Assembly: GCA_008694505.1 (NCBI GenBank)
Contig: VZDJ01000301.1
Coordinates: 1,899,485 to 1,963,484 of the forward strand
DNA length: 64,000 bases
DNA from: Cyanoderma ruficeps
Taxonomy: Eukaryota > Chordata > Aves > Passeriformes > Timaliidae
Reading direction: 5' to 3'
Shown: positions 11,835 to 25,074 of the stretch, one piece after another
How the letters are laid out: every line of letters begins with the position of its first letter
How positions within the stretch are numbered: position 1 is the stretch's first letter
The notes under the pieces: generated by a model
The model's database searches: none
Told to the model about the DNA's origin: nothing
The model's input: only the letters and a program-made list of their open reading frames with translations
Made by a program: the position numbers and the translations under genes

Positions 11835-12224
11835 AGTTCCACTTGAAGCTGGGGAAGAGGTAGCAACAAAGCCTGTAAGTCAGGCTTGAGTTTCTGAATG
11901 CTAATTCACGTGCAACTGCCTTTTCCTCTTTGTACAATGCTTTTGTGCTTGGAGAGGGGAACCTTTGCCCCTGCATGAGCAGCACCACCCCATCCCAATC
12001 TCTGGGTCAACAGTCTCTGCTGACACTGCACCACGCCCTGGCCAGGTGAAATGTCCCCTAAAGCAAGGACAAGGTGGGTTTCCTCAATATATAGACACGA
12101 ACCCCTGACCATGGAAAACCACAATGCTGCTCTGGCCATAGGCAAAAAGACTGGAAACAAAACCCCATGCCCATCACATTCATGACAGTGGGGAGAACGT
12201 AGATTTGCCCATCTTAGGAATAAT

Positions 12225-12236
12225 GAAAGTGAAACC
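12225..12236 (+). promoter_or_regulatory. Interferon-stimulated response element (ISRE) upstream of the RTP gene
   Basis: GAAAGTGAAACC matches the ISRE consensus GAAANNGAAACY exactly. It lies about 390 bases upstream of the RTP start codon; the gene reads on the - strand, but these elements act in either orientation. ISREs bind IRF9-STAT1-STAT2 and other IRFs. Mammalian RTP4 is a classic interferon-stimulated gene. Confidence 0.6.
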
Positions 12237-12239
12237 CAT

Positions 12240-15200
12240 TGAAAATGCAGGACTCAGCAGCTGATAAAGCTCCAGATAACCTTATCTCTCTCAATAGCTG
12301 CCACCAACCATGGGCTATTTTTACCAACTTTCAGCCAATTTGAGCAGAAAAAGGCCTAACATGAAACTGCAGGGTGGAAAGTTGGGGAGGACAGCATGGT
12401 ACGTAAAATCAAAAGAGATGAGGTGTACTCTGAGCTGAGAGCACCCAGGCAAGGTATAAACAGCAGGGCTGGGGCTGCCTGCAGCCCTCTGCCTCCCACC
12501 TCACCCCCTTGGGGTGCACAGGTCCCCCAGAAAATCCCATGGAGACCAATGCAGGATGGAAAGCAGGTTAGATAAGATGCCAAATGACAACAGGTCTTGA
12601 GTTTGAGAAAGATCTCGATAAGGCAGGTTTAACTCCAGGCAGTCCATGTCTGTAAACCCCAGGAACCACAGCCTGGCAGGGAGGCTCTGATCTTTGCCGC
12701 TGGAAGGGAAAAGCCAGCAAGTGATTAGTACCAAGAGTCCTATAAAACCTTCACAATGTGTGCTGCCCCTCCTGTGACAGCAAAGGCAGGTGACAAGATT
12801 CCAGAGCAGAGCACACCTTCAGCTTCCACATTTTCCTTCTTTGAGGTTCCTTCCATTCTCAATTACACCTTGATACCATCATCTGAAGCAGGACTGGAAG
12901 GAAAGAAAGTGCTTGGAAGCAGAGAAGCCAAAGTCTTCAGGAGGTTTATGAAGAGGTAGAAAGCCCCAACCTACGCATAGACCTCCTTGCCAAGACCCTT
13001 GTCATGGGTTCATTGGGTCCTGCTTGTGCTGGGGCAGTAAACTACAAGTAGGACAGTGAAGGAGGGATGATCCCACCAGTGTTTTCAACATTCACAGATG
13101 GGAACTGTGGGACATCCCTGGCACAGGGTTGGTGCATGAGGAGGAAGAGAACAAGCAGCAGATCTTCCCGGCTGCCTCTCATTCCTTTCCTTGTGGCCCC
13201 CATATCTATAGGTTCATTATAGAAGACCCCTTCATGTACCCTGCCACAGAGGGGTCTTCAGGGCTGCGAATCTCATGGTGCAGAAGGTGGGAGCTAAGTA
13301 GGGAAAGGGTTGGCCTCATAGCTGGCACCATGGCCCAGTATGGCATGGGGACCCAGCCAGCATCAGTGTGACCAGGATGGAGCCCCCACCCTATAGCATC
13401 TGCCAGTCCCCTTGATCCCTGCCGTGTTATTGTCCAGGATTTACCCTGAGGGGGGGAGGAGGGGGGGAGTTGAATGCAGGAAAACCTAAAGGTTTTGACA
13501 CCTTCCATTTACATCTAGGGTGTGCCTGTGTTAAACACCTCCAGCTATTTTGAGGAGGAGGAGCCCCCCGGGACACAGCCCTGTCTCCTGACACTCTCAT
13601 ATTTACCCAAACAAACCAATCGCTTCATCTGGGGGATCTGTGGTTTCAGCCCAGCTCTTCCTCCTCGAGGCTGCTGACACAGGGCAGAGGGATTCTTCCC
13701 ACAGGACAGGCACCACTCCCCACACTTCCCACCCCAGGGGCCAAAACACTGCCCCTCTGGCACACTGCTCAGTGGGGATGCAGTGGCATTCCTGGTGCAG
13801 GAATGGGTCCCTGCCTTCAGAACCTGGCTGTGATGGAAACCAGTGCTCTCTTATGTCATGGCAACACAACTCAAATCGCGACCCACAATGCGCTGAGCCC
13901 TCACAGTCATCTCTGACACAGCCAAGTGCTGGTCGCTCTATTAAAGCTTTTGACTTGCTTTTACTAGAGGGACTTTCCTAGAACAACCCACAGAGACTAA
14001 ATTGCTTTGACATCCTGTTCCATTTCACACACACCTCCTGGCTCTGCCCAAGCACCTTGCTAATTATCAGTACCTGCCTGGAAACAAAAGCTGTTCCTGC
14101 AGGATCTTCCCACAGCCTGGCCTCAGCAGGGAGTGGGGACAAGCTCTGTCCTGCACACAGCATGACATCCTTGGGCAGGCAGTTCTTGCCAGGGTCAGAC
14201 CCTGCCAATCCCCTTCATTCCAGCACGCTGGTCATGGCTTCTCCGTGGGATGGGTGAAGGAAGCACACAAAGTGCAGCCTGGGTGGTAATTTCCCTGCTG
14301 TTTTTGCACAGCACGAAATTATTTTTGACTTGAGCTCCCACCCCTGGGTGAGCCGCCTCTATGTGCGCAGGAAGATTTCCCGAAGTTCTTTCTCCTCCTC
14401 TTCATCTCTCACTATGTGTCAGCCTCCACATTCCCCACTCTTCCAGCCAAGGCACAAAGTGCCCACATTGCCCCTAAGGGCCCTCCTTGGCCCATGTGTG
14501 CCCCATTCCTGCTGGGATATCCATCCCTTCCCTTGACATGGGTCATCCCCTACCCTGGTGGCTCCATCGTGCCAGCAGTCCCTGGAAAGGGCAGAAAGGG
14601 ACACTCAACCCCAAACCCCATGCAGGATTGCAGAGCGGACTGTCCCCTCAGCAGTGGGGATGCTGTGTCATGGGCACATCAAGGTTTGCAGGACAGATGA
14701 ACTGACATCTAAGCAACAGGGCGGAACCCTAAACACTTCTCACTGCTTGCTTCATACTGAGGCTTTTTCCCATTCTGAAGACTTCCCTAATTTTTTCCTA
14801 TGCTGAACACACCCAGTTCTTTTCCATCAGTCATTCTTTCAGGAATTTTTTGCTCTTTTCTCCAGGTCATCAGGGTGAATTCAATTTCTAATCCTCCACC
14901 CAAACAGTCCCTATACCCTCCTTCAATAGCATCTTGCTTTCATGCGAGCCAGGCTTCCCCAGAAAATCTCTGTTGGATGTGTCTGCTGCATGAGCTATTG
15001 ATAACTGTTCATGGGATAGAGCTTCTTGAGAATCCATCCACCCACACTGACAGAATTTCCCATTTCCTCATTTGCTTATGAGAATGTAATATAAGGCAGC
15101 ACAAAGATAGCATTACTCCCGCTTTCCCTGTGGTACCCAGTCTGTCACCCTAACAAAGAGAAAATGAGGATGGTTTGACACAGGTTCCTGCTAAATCTGT

Positions 15201-18200
15201 GTTCTCAGCCTCAGCACTGCCCTGTCAGTGTTTGTCACTTGGTGTTAATTTGGTGTACCAGCAGTTTTCTGTGTACTGAGGCAGGTTGATTCATCTAGAA
15301 TTTCCCAAATCCTCTCTTTTCTGCATCCATGAAGCAGACAGTGAATTGGGCATTCACATCCTCCTGGGACACGGCTTCATGACAGCTCTCTGTGCCTCAG
15401 TCCCCCTCCAACCTTGATGCAGTTGACAGTGAATGGCTGTCACCCCATCGTGGTGAAAACCACCAGCTCTAGGGACAAGCAATGGCTACAGGTTCCCTTC
15501 CATGCTGGACTGTCTGCACAGCTGAGCCCTTGGAGGAGAAGAGTTCACCTATCTAAGGGTGGATTTTCAGACAGGAGGATCGGTTCCTCTGGAAATGGGG
15601 CTATGCCCAAGCTGGACTGTAGAGAGGGCACACTGCCCCATCATTCTGGACTTCTGGATGGAGAGGGATGTTGAGCAATGGAGAGGGATTTAAGGGAGCA
15701 AACGGATGTGGGCAGGCATCACCCCACATGGGTTTAAGCTCCTTGTTCATATGCTGAGCGTCATGATGGTCCCTCCAGGCATAAGGAGCAAGCTCAAGCC
15801 CCTCCAAAAAAGGCTCTGCTCCAGTGCCATGGGCAGTGGGTTTGGTCTTGGGACAGAGGAGCAGGCAGGCACAGGGCTCCTGCCTGGGCCTCCAAGCCCA
15901 CACACCAGGATCTGGACTGCCAGCTCCCTCACTGAGCATCACATCCCACCAAAGGGAAGAATAGAGAGGAGAAGAAACTCTGGAGACAACTCAAAGCAAA
16001 ACTAGAGAAAGCAGAATGAGGGTGGTAGGAGGAAACATAGATACTCTGTAAGGCTACAACAGCTCAGTGACAGGTAGGATGAGACTCTCAGTGGGACAGG
16101 GTGGAGGAGATGTCGTGGACCCAGACTCCTCAGGACACATCAGAGCTGGGCAGCCTGGCCATGGTTAGGGGTCTAGGCAGCCTGAGCAGCAGCCTACCTC
16201 CCCACCACCACCAACCAGAGCACCCACCAGCCCCCTCCAGCCTTTCTCTTCCAGGAGCAACAGACACTTTCCCAGATAGTCAAGGCCATGGTAATGCTCC
16301 CACACCACAATTCCTGATGGACCAGTCCCACTCACAAGCCATCCCATTAGCCCAAGGGACAAATAACCCCCATGCCTGATGTATCACCTCCAGTCCAACC
16401 TCTCCTAACCATAAACCTCCAAGACATCCCAGTGACCAGGACAGTGCTCACTTGAAACTGACCCTACTGCCCTACACCCTGACCACCCTCTCTCCCCTCA
16501 GCATTTGCAATGCCCTGGTGTTCACGAACAATGCCTTGCTGCTCCATGGCATGGCTCTCCTCAAAGACACAGCTGCAAAGTGCAGAAAAGGATTTCTTTC
16601 CATCTTCATCTGACTGCCCACTTTTCCCAAGACATGGTTTATGAGTTCAGGTTTCTTGAAGATATGCTTGCTCACATGTTGTTCCCAATCACCTTTAATC
16701 AAGGCTGAGGTGTATAAGGAGCCAGGCTGGCTCTCAAGTATAATGTAGGAGATTTTTGCTTGCTTAGGTATAGCCCAGATGTGTTGCTACACATCCAGCT
16801 TTCTGCAGGTGCTGACAGGGATCAGTCTCAGCTCTCTGAGGTCTCCCAGAGGGCTCTGGCCAGTTCCCATCATCAAGACCCTAGTGTGGGACCAGGGTGA
16901 GGCTCTCCAGAGGCGTGTGGTCTCCAGGGGCTGACGAAGCATTTTGGCACTGAGGTGGTGGCAGCCACTCCTCGGGGGAGCGCTGGGTGTCCGCAGTCGG
17001 AAGCGGTTGCTTTAACTGCCAGACCACACGGTGCAGGAAATGCCAGAGCTCCAGCACCCACAGATTCCCCCTTGGCTGGTCCTGGCTCCCAGCTCAGCAG
17101 AAGCTGAAGCACATGGATGGGGGCCCTGAGGGGATGTGTGTCGGCAGGGGAGCTGGTAGCTGCACAAATCTGGGGTTGTGCACACAAATTTGCCTGGTGA
17201 GTTGTTTGCACATCTCTGTGTTCACGAGCATTGGTGTGTGCTTGCACATGTGTGCACGAAGAGCTCCTGCACACAAACTCACTCGACTCCCCGTTCCCAA
17301 GAAGGATGCTGGGGTGCGGGGCTTGACACCCATCTCAGGGCACGGCTTGGTTTGGGGATGCTCAGCCAGCACAGCCAGTGCCATTCCAGGTGCAGGGGAG
17401 CATAGGTCATGTCTGTTAGTGCTGGGCATCCTGAGCTCCAAGCAGGCATGGGAGATGGTGTCTGGCAGCCTGGAGCATCCCCACCACTCACCCCATGCAT
17501 CTTGAGGCCCCAGCCTTCCTCCCTACAAGGGGCTGGATTGCAGCCAGGCTGACAGGGAATGGAGGGGCACAGGCACTGCTGCAGTCTGGATGCTCTCCCA
17601 TCCTGAATGGCAGTGGGAGATGCTTTTGCTACACTTCCAACCACACTGGATGGCTTGGGAGCCTCTGGTCAGCTGCAGACCACCATCCAACCAGAGAGAG
17701 AAAAGGACTCAGCCCCAGCTGCACCTGGAAGAGTCATAGCTGCAGCCAAGGGGTGCAGGAAGTGCTGAAGGTCTGGCACCTCTGCTGCCTGAGAGGTAGG
17801 ATGGAAAATATGAAGCAGGGTCCACCCTCTCAATGATGTCAGTGTCGTGTCTGACGGGAAAGCAAAACGCAAAACTGCTGACTGAGCTCCCACTTTCCCA
17901 CTGCAGCTGCCTCCTACCTCAGTTTTCTGGGCCCCGCTGGTCACAGCAGGTCTCTGACAGAGCTGCTGGGGCAAGGAGCAGGGCTGCTGCTGACAAAAAG
18001 CCCCAACAGGCTGAACCATGAACTGGTGTGAGAGAATGGCTTGGGAGTTACAGCACTGTCCATGGAGGCTACTGGGCACCTTCAGCAGCACTGGGGGCCA
18101 AAGGGGGCACCACATCCACTGTCCTACCCTGGAGAAAGGTGTAAGCTATCCCAAATGGATATTTATCCCATCTAGTCCCCTCTAGAAGTTTCTCACGGAC

Positions 18201-18880
18201 TTTCCCACAGAATACAAGATATGGTGCCAGGCTTGCCTCATCCCTTCCCCCAGCACCCAGGTTAGTTCCCATAAGGCTGCACTGGTTTTACTGGGGGTAA
18301 GGGAGGAAGAAACCTGCTGACAGTCTGCCAAAGTGTGAGATGCAAGTGACTCTTTTTCAGTTTTCACTGAGTTTCACACTCTCCTGGCAAGCCTCTGCTG
18401 CCTCCAAAGCCACTCCTTACTGGGGTTTCTCCTCCCTCGAGCAGCTGTCACTTCTTTCCGCTCTGGTTTCTGGCAGGTAGCACATCTCTTTCAAGAGAGA
18501 AAGTGGAAATTTGAAGCCAAAAAAGCTGCCCTGAGCACCACACTGTGAGCTTTGCCCTGGCTGACGGCAACCAGACCCCTGGAACAGCAGGGATGCTCAT
18601 CCCCATGGAGAGGGTGAGTGCCCCAAGACAAGCCTGGTTAAGGGGCAGTGTTGGCTTGCAGCCATGCCTGAGTGACCAGCTCAGACAGGGGCAAGGAGAA
18701 AACCAGCATCAACCTCTCTAAATTCAATAGAGCAGCTTTGTGGAAGAGCAGTTTGCATATCTCACAGAGAGGCCCGGGAACCACAACAGATGCTGCCACC
18801 TCCCAGCTCTGCCCTGCATTGCAGGAGCCGTTATTTGCCTGCCCACGCACTTGCCACCACGAGCCAACAAACTCCTCGGA
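12240..18880. other. Intergenic region between the RTP gene and PDCD1
   Basis: About 6.6 kb with no exon recognised on either strand. Open frames here are short and lack plausible splice partners or family motifs. No clear LTR or CR1 copy is seen. Confidence 0.5.
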
Positions 18881-18890
18881 TGCAAAACCT

Positions 18891-18896
18891 TTTATT
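18891..18896 (-). terminator. Poly(A) signal for PDCD1
   Basis: TTTATT on the + strand gives AATAAA on the - strand, about 640 bases beyond the PDCD1 stop codon. This would give a 3' UTR of ordinary length. Confidence 0.45.
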
Positions 18897-19535
18897 CACC
18901 CCCATGGTCATATCTGACTCCCGCTTGGGGAGGGAGGGACACAGGGGTAGATTACCCCTCATGCAAAGTATAAAAATGCCTGGAGACAGGCAGAAGACCA
19001 GCTGTCTGCTTCCCAGGGATTTATGAATAGCGTACATAGGGCAGCCTCTGCTCCAAGCAAGGAGAAGCTTGCAAGAAGCCTTGGGCTCCTGTGAGCAGCA
19101 TCTCACAGGATTCACTCCTGTTCTGACCTCCAGAATTTTCTTCAATAGTCATGTTCTGATAGTTGGTTCAGACCTGGGGCAGGGAAGAAGCATGGCCACT
19201 CCAGAGAGCACCGGGTAGAAACCCAAGGCTAATGTAATAATAATTATTCCTGATAATGTAAATCACCTTTGGGACAGCCTGTTGGCATCACAGCTCTGCC
19301 CCAGCCCATCCTCCCTGCCCTGAGTGAAGAGGCAGCACATGGAGCACAGCAGGGACCTTCCTCATCCTGTGGTAGCCGCCCCACGGACACAATAACTCTG
19401 TGGCCAGGACTGTTCAATATCGACTCCAGCAGCAGTATCTCTGTTGCTCTAGTCCTGACACGCTGGATTTTTCCCAGAGTGAGGGACTGGGGCAGCCTGT
19501 TCATGCCCACACCCTGGTGAGGAGGGGCCCTGAGC

Positions 19536-22500
19536 TCAGCAGGGCTGTGGCTGTCGAGTCCTCTCATCCAGGTGTTTCTTGCCGCGCTCTGGTGTGACAG
19601 GCTTCTCCTCAGGGAAGATGATGGTGGCATATTCAGTCTGCTCAACCGGCCAACTCCTGGGGGGCACCGGGGTGTGCTGGTACCTCTGAAACTCCAGCAC
19701 ACCATAGTCCACAGTGGATATGGACACCACAGGGGGCTCCTCTTCCTTCTGCAAGGTAACCCCATCATGGTGGTTCAACATCCAGAGCTGAACCATACCC
19801 CACCATCCCCAGCACAAGCCCCTTCTACAGCAAGTAACAAAATCAGCTCTGAAGCATTCTAGGAGGGTGAGAGTGACACACAGCAGAATGATGCACAGGC
19901 CGGGGGTAGAACATGGACAGAGGAACCACACCATGAGCCTTGGGGGTCTCAGCTCTCTGCCTCTGCCTCTGCAGGCAGGCTGGACTCTCTGCCTGCCCAG
20001 CATGGAAGGCAGGGCTGTGCTAGAAGCCCTTTTCCCACCTCTCCATTGGGATCTAAGGTACAGGAGAAGAGCCTAGGGTTGAGTTTGCTCAGCCCAGAGA
20101 GGAGAGGGCAAAGGGCAACCTATTCCCTGCCTTTAGCCACCTAATGAATGGTGTTGGAGAGAAAATGGAGATAGATCCCTCCTAGAGGTGCCTGGCTAAA
20201 GAGAGAGGAAAATGGGCACCAGCTGCAGCAAAATAAATTTTAGCTTGATATATTGGAGGGAAACATCCTCCCATTTTCTATAGCAATACAATCCACTGTC
20301 AAAGATAAGCCTGCTTTGAAGAAGAATTGGACTAGAGTCCCAACCTATCTTGGGTAGTTTTATTTTGATTTTGTGATGGGGCTGTGCTTCTGCAGGTGCA
20401 GAAAAGAAGTTGTAGCTGTGCAGAAAAGATCAAGCAGTAGCAGCAGCAGCAGAGAAGACAGAAGAAGCGAGATGCTTGTGAAGAGCTGATAAAGGAAGGC
20501 CCAGCACCCTCCTCACCCCAGCAATGCCACAGTGCTCTCCTGCAGCACAACAGGGTGACTGAGGCGGAAAACTCACCGCTGGCATGTTTTCACTCAGTGG
20601 TTTCTGCACATCTGCAAAGTAACACACTTGGTTAGAGGAGGTTTGTGTGCCACATAACCTGGCCCAGCCTCACCCTTGTCCTAAAAAGCACTGAACACCA
20701 CAATCTTTTCACCACACATCCTCTTTGTCCACAGGATCTAACACCTTGAGTATTACAAGGACAAGTGAGACACCAGCCCACAGTCTAGGGTTTAATTTGG
20801 ATTAGTGGAGTGCAGTAGAATTCTCTGTGAGAGTCCCTGTGTGCCTGTGGTGTGTCTGAGGCAATGCCCTGTGCTGCAGCAGGGTGAGGTGCTCCAAAGT
20901 ACCTGGGCAAGGTGCATGGGAGGGATTCAAGTGCACCATTAAGATACCACACTAACAAATGGTGTAGAGCCACTGCACATGATCTGGGGGCTCTACAAAG
21001 GACACGCAAGGCTCAAAGTACCCCTCTCCCCAGGCATGGATCTCCATCTGTCCACAGTGGTACGCCACAGCACATTGAACCAATCCATGTACCCCAGGCA
21101 GCTTCAGACATTTGGCTGACCCCAGGTCCCAAACTGTGTTTGCATGGCCTCCAGAGGAGTCCTACCTCCTCTCCTGTACATCAGGGTGAGGTAGCCGAAG
21201 ATCAGCAGCACAGCCACTCCAGCCAGCAGGAGGATGCCCAGGAGCATGGCCTTGACGTGCTCTGAAGGCTTGCCTTCCTCCGTCTCCGGCTCGTTGGTGG
21301 CATTCATCTGGGGGGCTGCTGCAATAGCCATTAAAAAAAGGGGGAACAAAACAGCAGGTCAGGGATGTAACATGGCCTCTACAGTACTTGTGAAACTGTA
21401 GGGGAACATGGGGACTGTCCTCAGATAGGCTGTCATAGTCCCATTACTCCTGGGGGTGCAAAGGAGATGGGACGGGGCAGGACTGTGCTCTCCTGACCCA
21501 GGCCAGGTCCTCTGCCAGCAGGTTACTGCCTGCATTAAGACCATGTGCTCGGGACCCGTCCCCATCAGCTCAGCTCCTCAGGCTGACCTGTGACAATCAG
21601 CTGGCACCGGTTGCTCTCCATCACTTTATCAGGCTCAAAGAAGGTGATCAATCCACAGTAGTAGGAGCCTGAGTCATTCTGGTGGAGGTTTAGGATCTCA
21701 ATCTCAAAGGAAGGAGTGCGGTTGGTGAGTCGGTACTTCTCTGTCTCCGTCATGGGCTTGTATCGGCTGATCTCAGCAGTTTTTTGGGCTTGGCTGTGGT
21801 TAGTCTCCTTGTACCAATTGAGGCTGTACTCTGAGCCAGAGTCATTCTCCATGGAGATATTGCAGAAGAAGGTGGCTTTGGTACCTTCAGGGGCAGTTAA
21901 CACTGCTGGGGAGATGGTCACTATTTGGGAGAGAGGAAAGAAGGAGCAGGCATGTTACAGCAGGCACAGGTCTCAGAAACAGCCATACCCCTGTGTGGGA
22001 GCCAGGGATGCAAGCCCAGTCCACATCATCACTCTGGGACATGGGCAGGTACATCAGCCCATGTCTCTCCCATTCCAAATGTGCGCCTGCTGGCTGGAGA
22101 GGAGGGACTCTCAGAGGTAATAACTGTACTGTGAAATGGTTTCAGCGACCAAATTGTGCTCTGGGCTACCTAAAACTAACACTGAACACCTGTACTGGGG
22201 AAAACAGACTTTGGAGGTTGTATTATTTTTAATGTCTGAGTCATCCTCTCTCCAGCTGAGGCTGACTCTGAAAGTGAGCAGAGGGACAGAGTCCCAGGTT
22301 GGGGCAGTGTCCCGTGGTGCAGACCATCACATGCCTGGCTGCCTGCTGGGATGCTCTGGCTCTCCCAACTACACCATGCTGGGAGCTCAGAGCAGGCAGG
22401 GGCTGCCCACGGCACAGCATTTGTCATCTCCAGCCTGAGACCACCTGACAGGGCAGAACAGCCTGGACCTTACAGTGCCATCCCTTTCCAGGGACCTGTC

Positions 22501-23999
22501 CCCTCCTTATGTGTGCATGGGCAGCCAGGCCCTGGGGTTCCAGCTGGCCTTTCCAGGCTGTTCCAAACACCGAATCCAGTTAGCCACAGGCTCCTCTGCT
22601 TTAGCACCAGCCCTGCTGCTTCACCTCATTTCCCTGCCCATTATTCCAGTGGGTTCATTCATCCTGCATGGTGAAAATGCTGCAAACACGGGCCAGGCAC
22701 ACAATGTCCTGCTTCAGCCAGTCCCACACAGCAGAACATGGCAGCTGTTGCATTAATTTCTGTTCAGAACAAGGAAAAATGGGAAGAGGCATTTTTCACA
22801 TCGGCCACCGACTGAGCTATTCAAACCACAGGGGCTTTGAAAAGTCCCTGTCAAAGGAAATTTACCTTCCCTTTTCAGAAATCACCACTGATAGCAGCCG
22901 CAGGGCTTGCAGGCAGAGTCAGAAAGTCCCTCCCGTCCCTCCAACACTGGCCTGAGGCCATAGGACCATAACCTCAGCATCACCAACCAAAAAAGGAACC
23001 TGGAAATTCTGTGAATAAATACAAGATCTGATGGAAAACTTGGCGGAGAAATGGGGAATGAGACCAAACAGGAGGAAGGAGGCAGGAAAGTGCCCCAGTT
23101 CCCACAGGCAGCACTGGTTGTGGCAGTGTTCACACCAAGAGATGGAATTTTTGCTGTGTTTTGGATTTCTTGTGTTGAACAGGAAATATTTGACAGGTTC
23201 AGGACTATATTTCCTACTAGTGTCACTTCCACCAATGAATGAAACATTTAGACGACTTCTGAAAGTAGATGTTGGGTTTACATGTTTTCCTGTATCTTCC
23301 CAGCTCCAGAGGTAACATCTGTTCCAAGGGACACCCAGACCTCTGCCTACTCTCAAGGCAAAAAATACATTAATCCACCAAAGAAACAGTGGGCTGGAAA
23401 GAAGGAGAGACACAGCTTCACCAGAGCTCTCACTCATCCTGCCCAAACTCACACCTTCCCTTCAACCTCTCCTTCTCCCAGAAAGTTCACCCAGAGCAAG
23501 GACCCTGGATCCCTCAGGATCAAGTCCAAACCAGTTGCAGCCCAAGGACACAGACTGAAGCCATGAGGACTAGAAAGAAAACCCCATACCCTACTGGCAA
23601 ACCCATATGCTCAACACCAAACTCCAGTCACCGTCACTGTGTCAAAACACAGTGACGGTGTCAGCACTGTGGGCTGGGGACCTGTCCCCTTCTCCATCCT
23701 TTAATCCCATTTCTGCCCCAAGAATCCCAAAGTCCTTTGTCTCAGCTACACATACCCAAAAGCTTTGAGATTTCTGCCTTCTTGATGCCAGAACTATTTT
23801 TCAACTGCAAAGCTCTCAGCCCTTAGACATTTTCCACCAGCTGCAAACGACATGGTCCCGTCAGTGAGCACACCACGTTCCTGTACCTACCCCGGCGGCA
23901 GCAGGTCAGCATGGGCCCACAGCAGAGCAGGATGGCACAGAGGTCAGCCAGGGCCACCTCCACACTGCCCCATGTCTTCTTTGAGGCACCTGGAGCCAT
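19536..23999 (-). CDS. PDCD1: Programmed cell death protein 1 (PD-1), complete five-exon gene
   Basis: Coding exons are 23999-23891, 21920-21588, 21318-21166, 20611-20577 and 19748-19536. All junction phases agree and the product is 280 residues (human, from memory, 288). Exon 1 is a signal peptide with a hydrophobic, Cys-rich core. Exon 2 is one V-type Ig domain: first Cys in ATFFCNIS, Trp in LNWYKE, and NDSGSYYCGL around the second Cys, with several N-glycosylation sequons. Exon 3 encodes the stalk and one membrane helix. Exon 4 is 35 bases long, the same as I recall for human. Exon 5 encodes the tail with an ITIM (VDYGVL) and an ITSM (TEYATI), followed by IFPEE. PD-1 is an inhibitory receptor on activated lymphocytes; the phosphorylated ITSM recruits SHP2 to damp antigen-receptor signalling. 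All key elements are intact. Confidence 0.95.
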
Positions 24000-24134
24000 G
24001 GTGAGCCGCTCTGTCCCCTGCCCAGGCAGGCGGGAGGAGCTGTGCTGTGTGTGCTGTGCCGTGTGTGTTCTCTCGGTGCTTTCTTCCCCACAGCAGCAGC
24101 TTGTTCTCTGTCGTACACAGCAAGGGCTGGGTGG

Positions 24135-24142
24135 AAATGAAA
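24135..24142 (+). promoter_or_regulatory. Possible IRF-binding core upstream of PDCD1
   Basis: AAATGAAA fits the IRF core AANNGAAA and is followed by C. It lies about 140 bases upstream of the PDCD1 start codon. A single eight-base match is weak evidence. Confidence 0.25.
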
Positions 24143-24974
24143 CGTGCCCATCTCTACCCCAGAGGGAAACCCGGGCTGCCTCCCGCCCCCAGCTTCCTCC
24201 CCACAGAGGGAAGGATCAGCTGAGCCAGACGTGGCCCCTTCCCCTCACTGCATGCTCCTGGCAGGTTCCCATGCAGGTACTCAGCTGCCAAGCAGCAGGG
24301 ATAGGCACCTCTGAGACTGCACCCTTTTTGGGAAAAGTTTCCAGGGATGGAAGAGGCAGGGACCACAAGGGACATGTCCTCAGCTCTGAGCTTGGCCCAT
24401 AAGTAAAAGGATTCTTGGGTTCCCAGGCATCCACAGGTGCTCCCAGTGGGTGCCCAAGGCAGTGGGGTTGTGGGACATGCAGCACTGGGTTGATAGGATC
24501 TGAGCAGCCATGGGGCACCTATTGGTAGGCTGCTCCCACCAGGATGGGATGGGAGATGAGGAGGAGGGAGAGGAGGACGAGTTTTGCCTTCTTAGGTGTG
24601 TTCTTCTCAGAAGTGAAGAGAGCAAGGGCAGGTGCCCAGGGCCAGGGTGCTGTTATTGGGGTGGTATTTGCAAAAGACTTCTGTAATTTTTTGCCATCCA
24701 TGGTCCCCACTCACCACATTGACTAATTCTGGCATAGGAAATAACCAGCGGTGAAAGCACCCTCCTCTGCTTCTCTAGAACACAGCCCCGGTGCCCCGCA
24801 GTTTTGGAAAGTGTCAGGGGAAAATTAATAACTGGGGAGAAGGTTGTGATTCTAATGATGACTTCACTATTTTTCCAAGCTTTCAGAAACAAGCTGTGGG
24901 CATGGGGATTGCACAACTCTCACTTTCAAAAGTGTCCCTGGCAGGCAAGTGGGCTGGGGCAGTCACCCTTAATT

Positions 24975-25070
24975 TCATAGAATCATGAAATCATAGAATC
25001 ACTGAGATTGGAAAATACCTCTAAGAGCATCAAGTTCAGCTATTAACCCAATACGACCAGGATGGTCAAA
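24975..25070 (-). mobile_element. CR1 LINE 3'-end fragment
   Basis: CATAGAATCATGAAATCATAG followed by ATTGGAAAATACCTCTAAGA is the reverse complement of a CR1 3' end, including the terminal octamer-type repeat (ATTCTATG) and the AGGTCTTTTCCAA-like segment. Only the tail is present. Confidence 0.75.
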
Positions 25071-25074
25071 CTGG

